Both the position numbers and the translations under genes were made by a program. The notes beneath the pieces were generated by a model. It had not been told where the DNA came from. It did not search any database and saw only the letters and a list, made by a program, of their open reading frames with translations. A DNA stretch of 52,927 nucleotides from a bacterium (GTDB lineage: Bacteria; Patescibacteriota; Minisyncoccia; UBA6257; GWB1-50-10): the NCBI GenBank assembly GCA_027310365.1, contig DAIDAY010000003.1, forward strand, positions 1 through 52,927, written 5' to 3'. Shown in pieces: positions 23,794 through 31,551 of the stretch (within the stretch, counting starts at the first letter, position 1; each line of letters begins with the position of its first letter).

Positions 23794-25530
23794 ATGGCGA
23801 ATATCGAAAAAATGAGACACTCGCTGGCGCACTTGCTTGCCGCCGCCGTCTTGAAGAAATTTCCCAAAGCGAAATTGGGCATCGGGCCGGTCATCGAGAA
23901 TGGCTTTTATTACGACTTCAAGCTTCCTCGTTCCCTGACGGCCGAGGATTTGAAAGCGTTTGAGCACACGATGCGCGCGCTTGTCATGCAGAAACTTCCC
24001 TTCCGGGGAAAAAAACTGACCCCATCGAAAGCAAAGAAATTATTCAAAGATCAGCCCTTCAAACTTGATCTCATTAAGGAATTCGTCAAAGAAAAGAAAC
24101 TGTTGACCGTCTACGAAACCGGCGATGTATTTCTCGATCTCTGCCGCGGTGGGCACGTAAAAAACACCTCGGAAATAAATACCGACAGTTTTAAGTTGAC
24201 GTTGATTGCCGGTGCGTATTGGCGCGGCGACGAGAAAAATCCGCAACTTCAGAGGATTTACGGACTGGCTTTTACCACGAAAAAGGAGTTGGATGAATAC
24301 CTCGCCATGCTCGAAGAAGCGAAAAGGAGGGACCATAAAATTCTCGGCCCGGCACTGGATCTTTTCACCTTTTCCGATCTCGTGGGAGCTGGTCTCCCTC
24401 TCTGGACGCCGCGGGGAACCCTCGTCCGGAACCTCCTCGACCGTTTCGTCTGGGAACTCCGGAGAAAAGCCGGCTACGAACAGGTAGATATTCCCCATAT
24501 CACGAAGAAGGATCTCTATGAACGAAGCGGCCACTGGGAAAAATTCAAGGAAGATCTCTTTAAGATCCAAACCCGCGAAGGGCACCTCTTCGTCATGAAA
24601 CCCATGAACTGCCCGCACCATACGCAGATCTATGCCCGGAAACTTTGGAGCTACCGCGATCTTCCTCAGCGCTATGCGAATACCACGAAGGTGTACCGCG
24701 ACGAGCAAACAGGCGAACTTGCCGGGCTTTCCCGCGTTCGAGCCATCACGCAGGATGATGCGCACGTTTTCTGCCGTCTTTCCCAAATCGAGGAAGAATT
24801 TTTGAAAATCTGGGATATTATTCAGACCTTCTACGGTTCGTTCGGTTTCAAGCTCCGCATTCGTATCTCGACGCACGATCCCAAGCATCTCGAAAAATAC
24901 CTCGGCGACAAGAAAAAGTGGAAATTCGCCGAAGATATGCTTTATAAAATAGCAAAATCCAAAAACGCCGATACCTTCAATGGCGCTGGGGAAGCAGCAT
25001 TCTATGGGCCGAAACTCGACTTCATGGCGAAAGATTCTCTGGGGCGCGAGTGGCAAGTAGCAACCATCCAGCTTGACGTCAACATGCCGGAGCGGTTCGA
25101 TCTCACCTGCACCAGCGAAGAAGGCAAACCCGAACGGATCGTCATGATCCACGCGGCGATCATGGGATCCATCGAACGATTCCTTTCGGTTATCATCGAA
25201 CATTTGGCCGGCGACTTTCCGGTCTGGCTCTCGCCCATCCAAGCACGCGTGATTCCCATCTCTGACAAACATCGTTCGTATGCCGAGACGCTTCAAAAAA
25301 AATTGAAAGCGTACAATCTGAGAGTTGATGTTGCTTCAACCGGCGAAACGCTCGGCAAGAACATCAGGCAGGGCGAAATCGAGAAGATCCCGTATCTTCT
25401 CGTCGTTGGAGACAGGGAAATGGAGAGCAGCTCTGTGAACGTCCGCGAGCGGCATAAAAAAGAAACCTCGATCGTTGCGATCGAGAAATTCATAGAAAAA
25501 ATAAAAAGAGAAAACGAGGAAAAGGTTTAG
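23794..25530 (+). CDS. thrS: Threonyl-tRNA synthetase, no TGS domain
   Basis: A class II synthetase of 578 residues that charges tRNA-Thr. The protein starts directly in the editing domain with HSLAHLLAAAV (HxxxH) and later CRGGH; the usual N-terminal TGS domain is missing. Catalytic features include MKPMNCPHHTQIY (zinc Cys), VYRDEQTGELAGLSRVRAITQDDAHVF (motif 2 region), and MIHAAIMGSIERF (motif 3). The C-terminal anticodon-binding domain (VWLSPIQARVIPISDKH...) is complete. A hairpin (GGTGGTA...TACCACC, 25530-25561) follows the stop and may end transcription. Confidence 0.97.
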   Translation: MANIEKMRHSLAHLLAAAVLKKFPKAKLGIGPVIENGFYYDFKLPRSLTAEDLKAFEHTMRALVMQKLPFRGKKLTPSKAKKLFKDQPFKLDLIKEFVKEKKLLTVYETGDVFLDLCRGGHVKNTSEINTDSFKLTLIAGAYWRGDEKNPQLQRIYGLAFTTKKELDEYLAMLEEAKRRDHKILGPALDLFTFSDLVGAGLPLWTPRGTLVRNLLDRFVWELRRKAGYEQVDIPHITKKDLYERSGHWEKFKEDLFKIQTREGHLFVMKPMNCPHHTQIYARKLWSYRDLPQRYANTTKVYRDEQTGELAGLSRVRAITQDDAHVFCRLSQIEEEFLKIWDIIQTFYGSFGFKLRIRISTHDPKHLEKYLGDKKKWKFAEDMLYKIAKSKNADTFNGAGEAAFYGPKLDFMAKDSLGREWQVATIQLDVNMPERFDLTCTSEEGKPERIVMIHAAIMGSIERFLSVIIEHLAGDFPVWLSPIQARVIPISDKHRSYAETLQKKLKAYNLRVDVASTGETLGKNIRQGEIEKIPYLLVVGDREMESSSVNVRERHKKETSIVAIEKFIEKIKRENEEKV

Positions 25531-25575
25531 GTGGTACACTTTAGTATGCAGCATACCACCCATTCGGAAATCCCC

Positions 25576-25704
25576 TCAGATAAACATATTCCCCTCATCC
25601 TCGTAGCTTTTTTGAAGTTGCCACGACGATGATCTTTTCTTCCTCTTAGTCGCCATTGATATAATCATGGCTACCAAGAGAAAAATAATCAGAATCTTTT
25701 TCAT
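25576..25704 (-). CDS. 42-residue single-span membrane peptide
   Basis: A small gene of 42 codons: MKKILIIFLLVAMIISM followed by a basic stretch (ATKRKKRSSSW) and an acidic tail ending GNMFI. It should be a single-span membrane peptide with a cytoplasmic or exported basic region. It is supported by GGAGGT placed before the ATG, present in two tandem copies (CGGAGGTAAC and CGGAGGTAAA). No family is recognised. It lies alone between thrS and miaA on the opposite strand. Confidence 0.6.
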   Translation of the reverse strand: MKKILIIFLLVAMIISMATKRKKRSSSWQLQKSYEDEGNMFI

Positions 25705-25781
25705 TTTACCTCCGGTTACCTCCGTTGGTTTTTATTTTAAAGTGCAAATTCTTTAGATAGAATATACAACAACAATCATTC

Positions 25782-26642
25782 ATGCGTCAAGAAAAGAAAA
25801 AGCTTCTGGTTATTGTGGGGCCAACGGCGTCGGGAAAAAGTGCGCTCGCCGTTATGTTGGCAAAAAAACTCGGCGGCGAGATTGTCTCAGCGGATTCAAG
25901 GCAACTATACCGCGGGCTTGAAATCGGATCTAATTACCCTTCGCAGAAAGAATTGCACGCTGTCCCTCATCATCTCATAGGAATCGTAAACCCCAAGAGG
26001 ATTTTCACTGTTGCTAAATACCAGAAATTGGCGAGAAATGCCGTCGAAAAAATCTGGAAGAGAAATAAGCTCCCCATTCTCGTCGGCGGAACCGGTCTCT
26101 ACATCCAAGCCGTCGTGGACGGTTTCGTCGTGCCGGAAGTGCCGCCAAACGAGCCATTGAGAACTGAACTGGAAAAGAAGACCGCCGAAACATTAGCTGG
26201 GCTTTTGAAAAAGAAAGACAAAAAAAGGTGGCGGGGCATAGACAAGAAAAACAAACGGCGTCTCATACGGGCGATCGAAGTGGCAGAGGCCCTCGGCCGC
26301 GTCCCAAAGCTTAAATTTAATCGCCTCAAAGCAGAAATTTCCTTTATTGGTTTGCGTCCCCCGAAGGAGATGCTGGAAAAATCGGTAAGAAAAAGAGCCG
26401 GGGAAATGATGCGGAGCGGTTTCATTAATGAAACCAAGAGGCTTTTGGGAAGCGGCGTAACGGAAGAAAGGATAAAAGAATTTGGGTTCGAGTATCGGAG
26501 AGCTCTTCAATATATCCGTGGGAAAATCAAATCCAAAAAAGAACTAGTGGATCTCATCGTAAGAGACACCCTGCGGTATGCGAAAAGGCAGATAACCTGG
26601 TTCAAGCGGGATAAGCGAATCCGATGGATTCGCAATGACTAA
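25782..26642 (+). CDS. miaA: tRNA dimethylallyltransferase
   Basis: Adds a dimethylallyl group to A37 of tRNAs reading UNN codons. The 286-residue protein has the P-loop IVGPTASGKSALAVMLA (about 11-27), DSRQLYRGLEIGS with the catalytic Asp, PHHLIGIVNPKRIFTVAKY, PILVGGTGLYIQAVV, and the C-terminal RYAKRQITWFKRDKRIRW that contacts tRNA. It is a single gene on the plus strand, 77 bp from the divergent small peptide gene. The family length is usually about 300; nothing essential seems missing. Confidence 0.96.
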   Translation: MRQEKKKLLVIVGPTASGKSALAVMLAKKLGGEIVSADSRQLYRGLEIGSNYPSQKELHAVPHHLIGIVNPKRIFTVAKYQKLARNAVEKIWKRNKLPILVGGTGLYIQAVVDGFVVPEVPPNEPLRTELEKKTAETLAGLLKKKDKKRWRGIDKKNKRRLIRAIEVAEALGRVPKLKFNRLKAEISFIGLRPPKEMLEKSVRKRAGEMMRSGFINETKRLLGSGVTEERIKEFGFEYRRALQYIRGKIKSKKELVDLIVRDTLRYAKRQITWFKRDKRIRWIRND

Positions 26643-26701
26643 TTATTCTCATTCCTCGTTACTCTCAACATGAGAACAACAAAGTTCATGAGAAATTCTA
26701 T

Positions 26702-26729
26702 TTGACTTCTTATCTCAATTCCCTATAAT
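26702..26729 (+). promoter_or_regulatory. Promoter of rpmF
   Basis: TTGACT (26702-26707), 16-nt spacer, TATAAT (26724-26729), 16 nt before the rpmF ATG at 26746. Confidence 0.65.
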
Positions 26730-26745
26730 AAAGTTAAATAAAACG

Positions 26746-26940
26746 ATGGGTGGCGTACCGGTAAAACATCATTCAAAATCAAAGGTGGGAAGAAGGCGTT
26801 CGCAACTCGCCTTGAAGAAAGTGCGGGTGATCCCTTGCCCAAAGTGCGGAGGCCCGGCGTTACCCCATCGCATCTGCTCGCAATGTGGAACCTACGTCAG
26901 GCGGGAAAAATCCAAATCTCAAGCATCCAATCCCAAATAA
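26746..26940 (+). CDS. rpmF: Large ribosomal subunit protein bL32
   Basis: A 64-residue ribosomal protein of the large subunit. It begins MGGVPVKHHSKSKVGRRRS, as bL32 does, and keeps the zinc ribbon cysteines (CPKCGG and CSQCG). The last residues, KSKSQASNPK, are encoded by an A-rich AAATCC-type tract that continues into the spacer beyond the stop, so the tail is probably low-complexity sequence added to the gene. It has its own promoter. Confidence 0.93.
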   Translation: MGGVPVKHHSKSKVGRRRSQLALKKVRVIPCPKCGGPALPHRICSQCGTYVRREKSKSQASNPK

Positions 26941-27020
26941 GTCAATGATCGCAATGCAAAACGTTTTGGATTCTGAGCATCGGAATTTGTTTGCCATTGG
27001 GAATCTGTAATTTTGCATTC
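26908..27020. repeat. A-rich low-complexity tract at the 3' end of rpmF
   Basis: Contains AAATCCAAATCTCAAGC, CATCCAATCCCAAATAA and, after the stop, ATGCAAAACG, CATCGGAATTTG and TAATTTTGCATTC. Similar word use occurs inside murC, inside trmD and upstream of rplK. Confidence 0.45.
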
Positions 27021-27028
27021 TCACCGAT

Positions 27029-27463
27029 ATGGCAACCCGCCATTTGATCAGATCCATCGTCCTTCAGTCCCTCTATGAGTGGGATTTTTACGATAAGAAA
27101 GCTGATCTCGCCCGCATTATAGAGGACAACTTGAGCGAGTTCGGCCCCGGCATCGACGAGCCGGAATTTGCCTGGCGGCTTTTGAAAGGTATTATCGACC
27201 ATCTGCCCCAGCTTGATGAACTGATTAAAACATACGCCAACGAATGGCCGCTGGATCAAATAGCCATCGTCGACCGCAATATCCTCCGCATCGGACTCTA
27301 TGAACTCATCTACGCCAACCGGGACGAAGTGCCGCCGAAGGTTGCCATCAATGAAGCGATCGAGATTGCGAAGAACTACAGCGGGCAAAATTCGCCCCGT
27401 TTCATCAACGGGGTTTTGGGGACGATCTACAAAGAATTGGAGGAAGGCAGAATCAAACCTTAA
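27029..27463 (+). CDS. nusB: Transcription antitermination protein NusB
   Basis: A 144-residue all-helical protein that, with S10 (NusE), binds boxA RNA and supports antitermination of rRNA operons. Visible are the N-terminal [17 protein letters not shown], the central [21 protein letters not shown] and the C-terminal [36 protein letters not shown], all family hallmarks. Its end overlaps the convergent tmk by 11 bp, so no terminator can lie between them. Confidence 0.95.
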   Translation: MATRHLIRSIVLQSLYEWDFYDKKADLARIIEDNLSEFGPGIDEPEFAWRLLKGIIDHLPQLDELIKTYANEWPLDQIAIVDRNILRIGLYELIYANRDEVPPKVAINEAIEIAKNYSGQNSPRFINGVLGTIYKELEEGRIKP

Positions 27464-28139
27464 GGATTTTTTTCACTTCCCTCCAAACACGTTCATGAAT
27501 CTCCTTAATCGTGAGGAGTTTATTGTCTCCGACACACTCAACGACAACAAAATCTCCGGGGAACATTTTTGTTATCTCGAGATATGTTCTTTCCGCGCTC
27601 TTCAAATGCGATTGATCTTCTTCATGGATATCTCTCCTTTCTCCGTGAAGGTATTTTCTCGAATGTTTCTTGCCAATCAGATCATAGGCTATTCGAGAAG
27701 GAACATGGAGCAGAATCGAAACAGTGGGTTTCGGGATGTCCATCATGATGTATTCAAAATCATAAACCCATCGCAAGTACTTTTCCCGCGCACGCCTGTC
27801 CGTTATTTTCGCTCCCTGATGCCCCATGTTGGAAGAGACATACCGGTTGGAAACAACTATGTTCCCCGCATCGATCCATTCCTTTATCTTCGGTCCGACA
27901 TCAAACCGGTCCACGGCGTAAAACACCGAGGCTTTGTACGGGCCGACATCGCGCCATCCGCCATAGCGCCCGTTCAAATATTGTTCCACAAAAAAAGCCG
28001 ATGGCTTCCCGTACTGCGGGAAGTCGAACGTCGCCGTTTTGAATTTCTCCCTCTTTAATCTTTTCAGCAAAAGTTTGAACTGTTCTCCTTTTCCCGATCC
28101 GTCGATTCCTTCAATGACGATGAATTTTCCCCTTTTCAT
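27453..28139 (-). CDS. tmk: Thymidylate kinase
   Basis: Phosphorylates dTMP to dTDP. The 228-residue P-loop kinase has [16 protein letters not shown] (about 9-24), the [10 protein letters not shown] segment typical of the longer bacterial/eukaryote-like variants, [13 protein letters not shown], and [16 protein letters not shown] in place of the DRY motif. The lid region is [19 protein letters not shown]. Its ATG overlaps the stop of an 82-residue leader frame made by a family E element (ATGA), so translation may depend on reading through the repeat. Confidence 0.94.
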   Translation of the reverse strand: MKRGKFIVIEGIDGSGKGEQFKLLLKRLKREKFKTATFDFPQYGKPSAFFVEQYLNGRYGGWRDVGPYKASVFYAVDRFDVGPKIKEWIDAGNIVVSNRYVSSNMGHQGAKITDRRAREKYLRWVYDFEYIMMDIPKPTVSILLHVPSRIAYDLIGKKHSRKYLHGERRDIHEEDQSHLKSAERTYLEITKMFPGDFVVVECVGDNKLLTIKEIHERVWREVKKILKV

Positions 28140-28384
28140 GCCTCGTAGTACAACCGCAAGCTATTTGTTGTTTGAATAATAAACCTTTGATTTCTTTTCT
28201 TTGCCACCCCCCCGCCCGGAAAGCCCCGCCGCAGTGCGACAGGAATGAACGGATGGCATCCCGAATCTCGTATTCCGCTTCCGGGAAGCTCCCGTGTAGG
28301 GGGCGGAGAGCTCTTCGCCGTACACTGTTCCATCCTCGCATACACGCCTTTGGCGACATCATTCGCAGTTGTACTACGAGGCAT
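28136..28384 (-). CDS. Repeat-encoded leader frame coupled to tmk
   Basis: An 82-residue frame begins 7 nt after a TATAAT box (MPRSTTANDVAKGVYARM...) and ends TGA inside the tmk start (ATGA). It coincides almost exactly with the element whose arms are at 28137-28157 and 28365-28385. The peptide itself is low-complexity and unlike known proteins. Its likely role, if any, is to carry ribosomes from a leaderless start to the tmk AUG. It may instead be untranslated leader. Confidence 0.35.
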   Translation of the reverse strand: MPRSTTANDVAKGVYARMEQCTAKSSPPPTRELPGSGIRDSGCHPFIPVALRRGFPGGGVAKKRNQRFIIQTTNSLRLYYEA

Positions 28385-28385
28385 G
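28137..28385. repeat. Hairpin-closed element with family E core, copy 1
   Basis: Terminal inverted repeats CATGCCTCGTAGTACAACCG (28137 on) and CAGTTGTACTACGAGGCATG (to 28385) match at 20 of 21 positions. Inside is the E core, 28240-28297, beginning CAGGAATGAACGGATGGC and ending GGGAAGCTCCCGTGT, flanked by CCCCCCCGCCCG and GGGGGCGGAGAGCT. The core is identical to 49582-49639. Confidence 0.8.
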
Positions 28386-28391
28386 AATTTT

Positions 28392-28397
28392 ATTATA
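28392..28397 (-). promoter_or_regulatory. Extended -10 promoter of the tmk leader frame
   Basis: TGGTATAAT on the minus strand (extended -10, TGn-TATAAT), ending 7 nt before the ATG at 28384. The ATG lies in the terminal arm of the family E element. Confidence 0.6.
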
Positions 28398-28496
28398 CCA
28401 AAACTCTGTTCCGCATTTTCCGTTGCGAACGAAGAGGAACGAACAAAAAGCCACCCAAGCGGATGGTGGCTGATGAGCGGGAGAAAAATTTATGCT

Positions 28497-28922
28497 CTAG
28501 TCTATGACTTCTACACCCATATTTTTGGCGGTTCCCGCTATGATCTTCATTGCCGCCTCAACATCATTCGCATTCAAATCGATCATCTTCTTCTCCGCAA
28601 TTTTTCTCAAATCATCCTTCGTAATTTTTCCTGCCACTTTCTTGCCGGATTCTCCGGAAGCTTTTTCGATGCCGGCGGCTTTCTTGATAAGAGCGGATGC
28701 CGGCGGTGTTTTGAGTTTAAACTCGAACGACCGGTCTTCGTAGATGGTTATTTCCGCAGGAATCACGTCACCCCTCATGTCCTTCGTGGCTTCATTAAAC
28801 TGCTGCACAAAAGCGCCGATATTCACGCCGTGCTGGCCCAATGCCGGGCCGATTGGCGGGGCCGGAGTCGCTTCTCCTGCCTTGATCTGCAATTTTAACG
28901 TCGTTTTGATCGGTTTCGCCAT
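28497..28922 (-). CDS. rplK: Large ribosomal subunit protein uL11
   Basis: A 141-residue component of the GTPase-associated centre. It begins [35 protein letters not shown], the classic uL11 N-terminus, and ends with the rRNA-binding domain ([38 protein letters not shown]). The start at 28922 follows an A-rich tract. It follows nusG and secE, the standard order, but rplA, rplJ and rplL do not follow; the next gene downstream is tmk beyond a repeat element. Confidence 0.96.
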   Translation of the reverse strand: MAKPIKTTLKLQIKAGEATPAPPIGPALGQHGVNIGAFVQQFNEATKDMRGDVIPAEITIYEDRSFEFKLKTPPASALIKKAAGIEKASGESGKKVAGKITKDDLRKIAEKKMIDLNANDVEAAMKIIAGTAKNMGVEVID

Positions 28923-28985
28923 TGTTTTTGTATTTTGTATTTCGTGGCTGGTGGCTGGTATTTGTGCACAACGCACAAAACGCCA
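28923..28985. repeat. AAATACAAAATAC-type tract upstream of rplK
   Basis: On the minus strand CCAGCCACCAGCCACGAAAT followed by ACAAAATACAAAAACA leads straight to the rplK ATG, preceded by GTGCGTTGTGCACAAATACC. The same words occur in-frame in murC. Confidence 0.45.
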
Positions 28986-28999
28986 CACACTAAAAGTCA

Positions 29000-29554
29000 C
29001 TACAATTTTCTCACTTGCAATGAATCCAGCTCGACGACGGTATCTCTTCCAAAGATGGGAACGAGAATTTTGATCCTTCCCCGCTCGTCATCCACCTCAG
29101 AGATTCTTCCTTCTTGATCCTTGAACGGCCCATCGGTTATTTTTACCATTTCATCAACTCTGAAGTCAACTTTAAATTTTGGTTCAACTTCTCCAATCCT
29201 TGTCATGAGTTCTTCCACCTCTTTTTCGGAAAGCGGCATCGGTTTTGTCGAATCAGCACCGACGAATCCCGTGACGCGCGGCGTATTCCTCACAACGTAC
29301 CATGAATCATTATCGAGAATCATGTGGACGAGCACATACCCGGGATATATTTTTTCTTCCGTCTTCGTCCGTTTCCCGTTCTTGATTTTTATCTTCACCT
29401 CCTTTGGGACGACAACATCGAATATCTTGTCGTTCATGCCGAGTGAAGCAATCCTCTGCTTGAGGTATTTTGCCACGGCGTCTTCGTAACCCGAATAGGT
29501 ATGCACCGCATACCAAAACTTAGCCTTCTTGTTCGAACTGCTGTCCTGTTCCAT
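29000..29554 (-). CDS. nusG: Transcription termination/antitermination protein NusG
   Basis: A 184-residue processivity factor that bridges RNA polymerase and, in many bacteria, Rho or the ribosome. The NGN domain runs from [22 protein letters not shown] through the [30 protein letters not shown] segment; the C-terminal KOW domain has [23 protein letters not shown] and ends [12 protein letters not shown]. It follows secE by 2 bp and precedes rplK. Confidence 0.97.
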   Translation of the reverse strand: MEQDSSSNKKAKFWYAVHTYSGYEDAVAKYLKQRIASLGMNDKIFDVVVPKEVKIKIKNGKRTKTEEKIYPGYVLVHMILDNDSWYVVRNTPRVTGFVGADSTKPMPLSEKEVEELMTRIGEVEPKFKVDFRVDEMVKITDGPFKDQEGRISEVDDERGRIKILVPIFGRDTVVELDSLQVRKL

Positions 29555-29556
29555 GA

Positions 29557-29742
29557 CTACAATACTATTCTCTGAAGAGCCTGCAGAAACACGAAATCGA
29601 CGATACCGAGGAAGAGCGACAAACCGATGGATAAGCTGATGACAAAAAGGGTGTACCGCACCGTTTCTTCCCTCGTCGGCCAGTTCACTTTTTTCAATTC
29701 CTGCCGGGATTCCTGTATGAAATTGCCGATTTTTTCAAACAT
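29557..29742 (-). CDS. secE: Protein translocase subunit SecE
   Basis: A 61-residue single-span subunit of the SecYEG channel. It has the conserved amphipathic helix with QELKKVNWPTREETVRYT and one membrane segment (about 34-56). The start at 29742 (MFEKIGNFIQE) is the family start; a longer frame upstream is repeat-associated. It heads the secE-nusG-rplK operon, with a family A repeat immediately upstream. Confidence 0.95.
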   Translation of the reverse strand: MFEKIGNFIQESRQELKKVNWPTREETVRYTLFVISLSIGLSLFLGIVDFVFLQALQRIVL

Positions 29743-29781
29743 AACGAACGTCTTACTGTACCATGAAAACAACCCTTTTTG

Positions 29782-29995
29782 CAAGCAGGAATCTCAATTC
29801 CCCGATCAAAGCGTCTCGCAGGACGACTTGCCTGCGCAAGCGGGGCGGGCATGGTTGCCTGGAGGGCAGAGCGGGTCCGAGAACGTCCAGCCTTCGCGGC
29901 TGAAGCTGCTTCGGCGGAGCAGGCAGCATGAATTCCTCGGGGAGAATTTGACGGCGTGTTGAGAAGGAGAATCGCGATGCCTGCTTTTTTGTGGA
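29782..29995. repeat. Family A element, copy 3, upstream of secE
   Basis: The core 29815-29965 begins GTCTCGCAGGACGACTTGC, then CTGCGCAAGCGGGGCGGGCA, GTCCAGCCTTCGCGGCTG, GCTTCGGCGGAGCAGG and ends TTTGACGGCGTGTTG. Outer AAGCAGGAATC (about 29783) and GATGCCTGCTT (about 29986) form a locus-specific closing stem. Confidence 0.7.
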
Positions 29996-30137
29996 AACTG
30001 CCGAGCAGACGATAGCCAGGAGCTCCTCATGCTGGCTTTTCAGCCTCACGAGTTCGCCGAGGGTGGGCATTCCTTTGACACCCCGCCCCAACCAGCCGCA
30101 TATCGTGGGAGAGCTCACTTTGGAGAAGTCCCGAACT
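29970..30137 (-). pseudogene. Possible gene remnant between two repeats
   Basis: A minus-strand frame between repeats A3 and C2 reads VRDFSKVSSPTICGWLGRGV, then a Leu/Glu-rich helix-like part (PTLGELVRLKSQHEELLAIV). It could be the remains of a small helix-turn-helix protein, but the start lies in repeat C and the end runs into repeat A. I cannot identify it, and it may be noncoding. Confidence 0.2.
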
Positions 30138-30252
30138 CGCCTCAAAAATCAGTAGGTACTGAATTTTGAGGCGACGGAGTGAAGCTCCGCATATTCCGCT
30201 GCGGATGACGATGAGCGATGATGGAAGCTTCTCTGGGCGAGAGCCGGGGGGA
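30138..30252. repeat. Family C element, copy 2
   Basis: Same order as copy 1: stem-loop with TAGGTA loop, CGACGGAGTGAAGCTCCG, TATTCCGCTGCGGATGACG, ATGAGCGATGATGGA, then GGGCGAGAGCCGGGGGG. It ends 3-4 bp before the tsaC stop codon. Confidence 0.8.
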
Positions 30253-30255
30253 CGC

Positions 30256-30837
30256 TTACGAAAACTTATAGGCGCCTTGGCGCAGGATTTCAATTTTGCC
30301 TTCCTCCAACTTTATTACAGTCGAGGATTTTGATCGCAAGGTTCCACCATCAACGTAGAAGCCGACCCGATCACCAAAATACTTTTTTGCTTCTTGGATA
30401 TTCTTTGCCGGCTTGCCATTTTCTGGGTTGGCGCTTGGCGCAACAAGCGGCCCCGATTTTTTCAGAAATTTCCGAAGCCACTCTGGACGCGGGCACCGGA
30501 AAGCGAGACTGGCGCCTCCTCTCTTCAAGTAACCAAATTTCTTTCCCCCGACGGGCAAAACGACACTCACCGGTCCCGGCCAGATTTTTCTCAGGATCCT
30601 GCGATCCGCAGCAGTCAGGTGAACGTTGAATTTTCCGAGGTCGCGCGGCGAGGAAACGACGATGATAAAAGGCTTTTTCCGATTTCTCCCTTTCAATCGG
30701 TAAATACCGGAAACTGCTTTTTCTGAAAATGCCGATCCGACGACGCCGTATAAAGTATCCGTCGGCATGACGCCAAAGGCGCCACCACGCAAGACGAGCA
30801 CCACGTGGTTACTAAACTCCTTCGGGAATGATTTCAT
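30256..30837 (-). CDS. tsaC: L-threonylcarbamoyladenylate synthase
   Basis: Makes threonylcarbamoyl-AMP from threonine, bicarbonate and ATP for the t6A37 modification of tRNA. The 193-residue YrdC/Sua5-domain protein shows GVMPTDTLYGVVGSAF, IYRLKGRNRKKPFIIVV, the WPGPVSVVLP motif, RCPRPEWL and APSANPENGKPA. There is no Sua5 extension, so it is of TsaC type. Its start overlaps the end of the PAP2-like gene by 26 bp, and a family C repeat follows the stop within a few bases. Confidence 0.93.
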   Translation of the reverse strand: MKSFPKEFSNHVVLVLRGGAFGVMPTDTLYGVVGSAFSEKAVSGIYRLKGRNRKKPFIIVVSSPRDLGKFNVHLTAADRRILRKIWPGPVSVVLPVGGKKFGYLKRGGASLAFRCPRPEWLRKFLKKSGPLVAPSANPENGKPAKNIQEAKKYFGDRVGFYVDGGTLRSKSSTVIKLEEGKIEILRQGAYKFS

Positions 30838-31297
30838 TTTTCTTCACGAACAACACCTTAAAGATAAAAAAGGAGATCGCCGCCAATGCAAGGCCACCGG
30901 CGATATCGGCGGGAGAGTCCGCGCCAACCATAATCAAACCCGCCGCATTGAGAAGAGAAAGGAGGGTAAAAAACATACCCCACTTTTTCCGGAAAATCCA
31001 CAATGCAAACGATATCGTGAAAAAGAAAGCGGCGGAGGCTGAAGGAAAACCAGTGCGGCCGGCGATCACGTCCGCAAGGGGAAAAAGAATGAAGCGCGAA
31101 AGAATACCAATGAAAATAATCTGCAAAAATGCGAGCGTTTTATCTCTTAACCCCTTTTTCTTGACTACGAAAAGAAGAACGCCGATTCCCATAAGGTACG
31201 GGAGATAGTACCCGAAAACGCTGCCGATAAAACTCAGAAGAGCGGACCCTGCCGCTAATCCGCGGAGCCATGAGAAAATTTCTTCGTTGAGATTCAT
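30812..31297 (-). CDS. PAP2-like membrane protein lacking catalytic histidines
   Basis: A 161-residue protein with about six hydrophobic segments and the overall pattern of PAP2-family lipid phosphatases, such as undecaprenyl-diphosphate phosphatases (EIFSWLRGLAAGS, then YLPYLMGIGVLLFVV). The phosphatase motifs are degenerate: the usual PSGHAxxFF reads PSASAAFFF, and the SRxxxGxHxxxD motif reads GLIMVGADSPAD. Both catalytic histidines and the arginine are gone, so it is likely inactive as a phosphatase. It is coupled to tsaC and its start codon lies in a family D arm. Confidence 0.72.
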   Translation of the reverse strand: MNLNEEIFSWLRGLAAGSALLSFIGSVFGYYLPYLMGIGVLLFVVKKKGLRDKTLAFLQIIFIGILSRFILFPLADVIAGRTGFPSASAAFFFTISFALWIFRKKWGMFFTLLSLLNAAGLIMVGADSPADIAGGLALAAISFFIFKVLFVKKNEIIPEGV

Positions 31298-31414
31298 CCC
31301 GTTAGAAATAGTACGCCTACATGCCGCTTGATCTGCGTACCTTGTTCTTGACTCCTTCCCTTAATCTTTTACTCACGTTTTTATTATGATTTGCGCACGC
31401 GATTCTAACGGGAT
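31296..31414. repeat. Family D hairpin before the PAP2-like gene
   Basis: Arms ATCCCGTTAGAA (31296-31307) and TTCTAACGGGAT (31403-31414), 12 of 12 paired. The left arm contains part of the PAP2-like ATG. Arm sequence is almost the same as at ychF. Confidence 0.65.
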
Positions 31415-31550
31415 TCGTACCCTGTAGCACAACGTCGAGTTGTTTATTATCGCAAACAATACACCCTTCAACTCTCAGATCACGTTCAGCGCGGTTGCAC
31501 TCCAGATCAAGCTCCGGCATCGTTGCTCGATGTGTCCCTATGGGACACAT
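31317..31550 (-). CDS. Doubtful 77-residue frame with CxxC/CxxH
   Basis: A frame between rpsR and the PAP2-like gene that contains GCIVCDNK and ACANHNK, a possible C-x2-C ... C-x2-H zinc pattern. It begins inside a perfect palindrome and overlaps the family D element for half its length, which argues against a conserved protein. It could instead start at the internal ATG near 31518 (MPELDLECN). Not recognised. Confidence 0.25.
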   Translation of the reverse strand: MCPIGTHRATMPELDLECNRAERDLRVEGCIVCDNKQLDVVLQGTNPVRIACANHNKNVSKRLREGVKNKVRRSSGM

Positions 31551-31551
31551 C
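31529..31551. terminator. Perfect 10-bp palindrome just after rpsR
   Basis: GATGTGTCCC-TAT-GGGACACATC. It is adjacent to the rpsR stop codon (31552-31554). No T-run follows on the minus strand. It could be a processing or attenuation hairpin or a protein-binding palindrome. Confidence 0.5.

Noticed and set aside
24040-25296. A 418-codon open frame antisense to thrS
   Set aside because: Shadow of thrS for the same reason.
28137-28385. Integron attC site at the tmk element
   Set aside because: Imperfect stems with variable middles recall attC, but core sites are in the wrong orientation at family D loci, there is no integrase, and cassettes are core operon genes.
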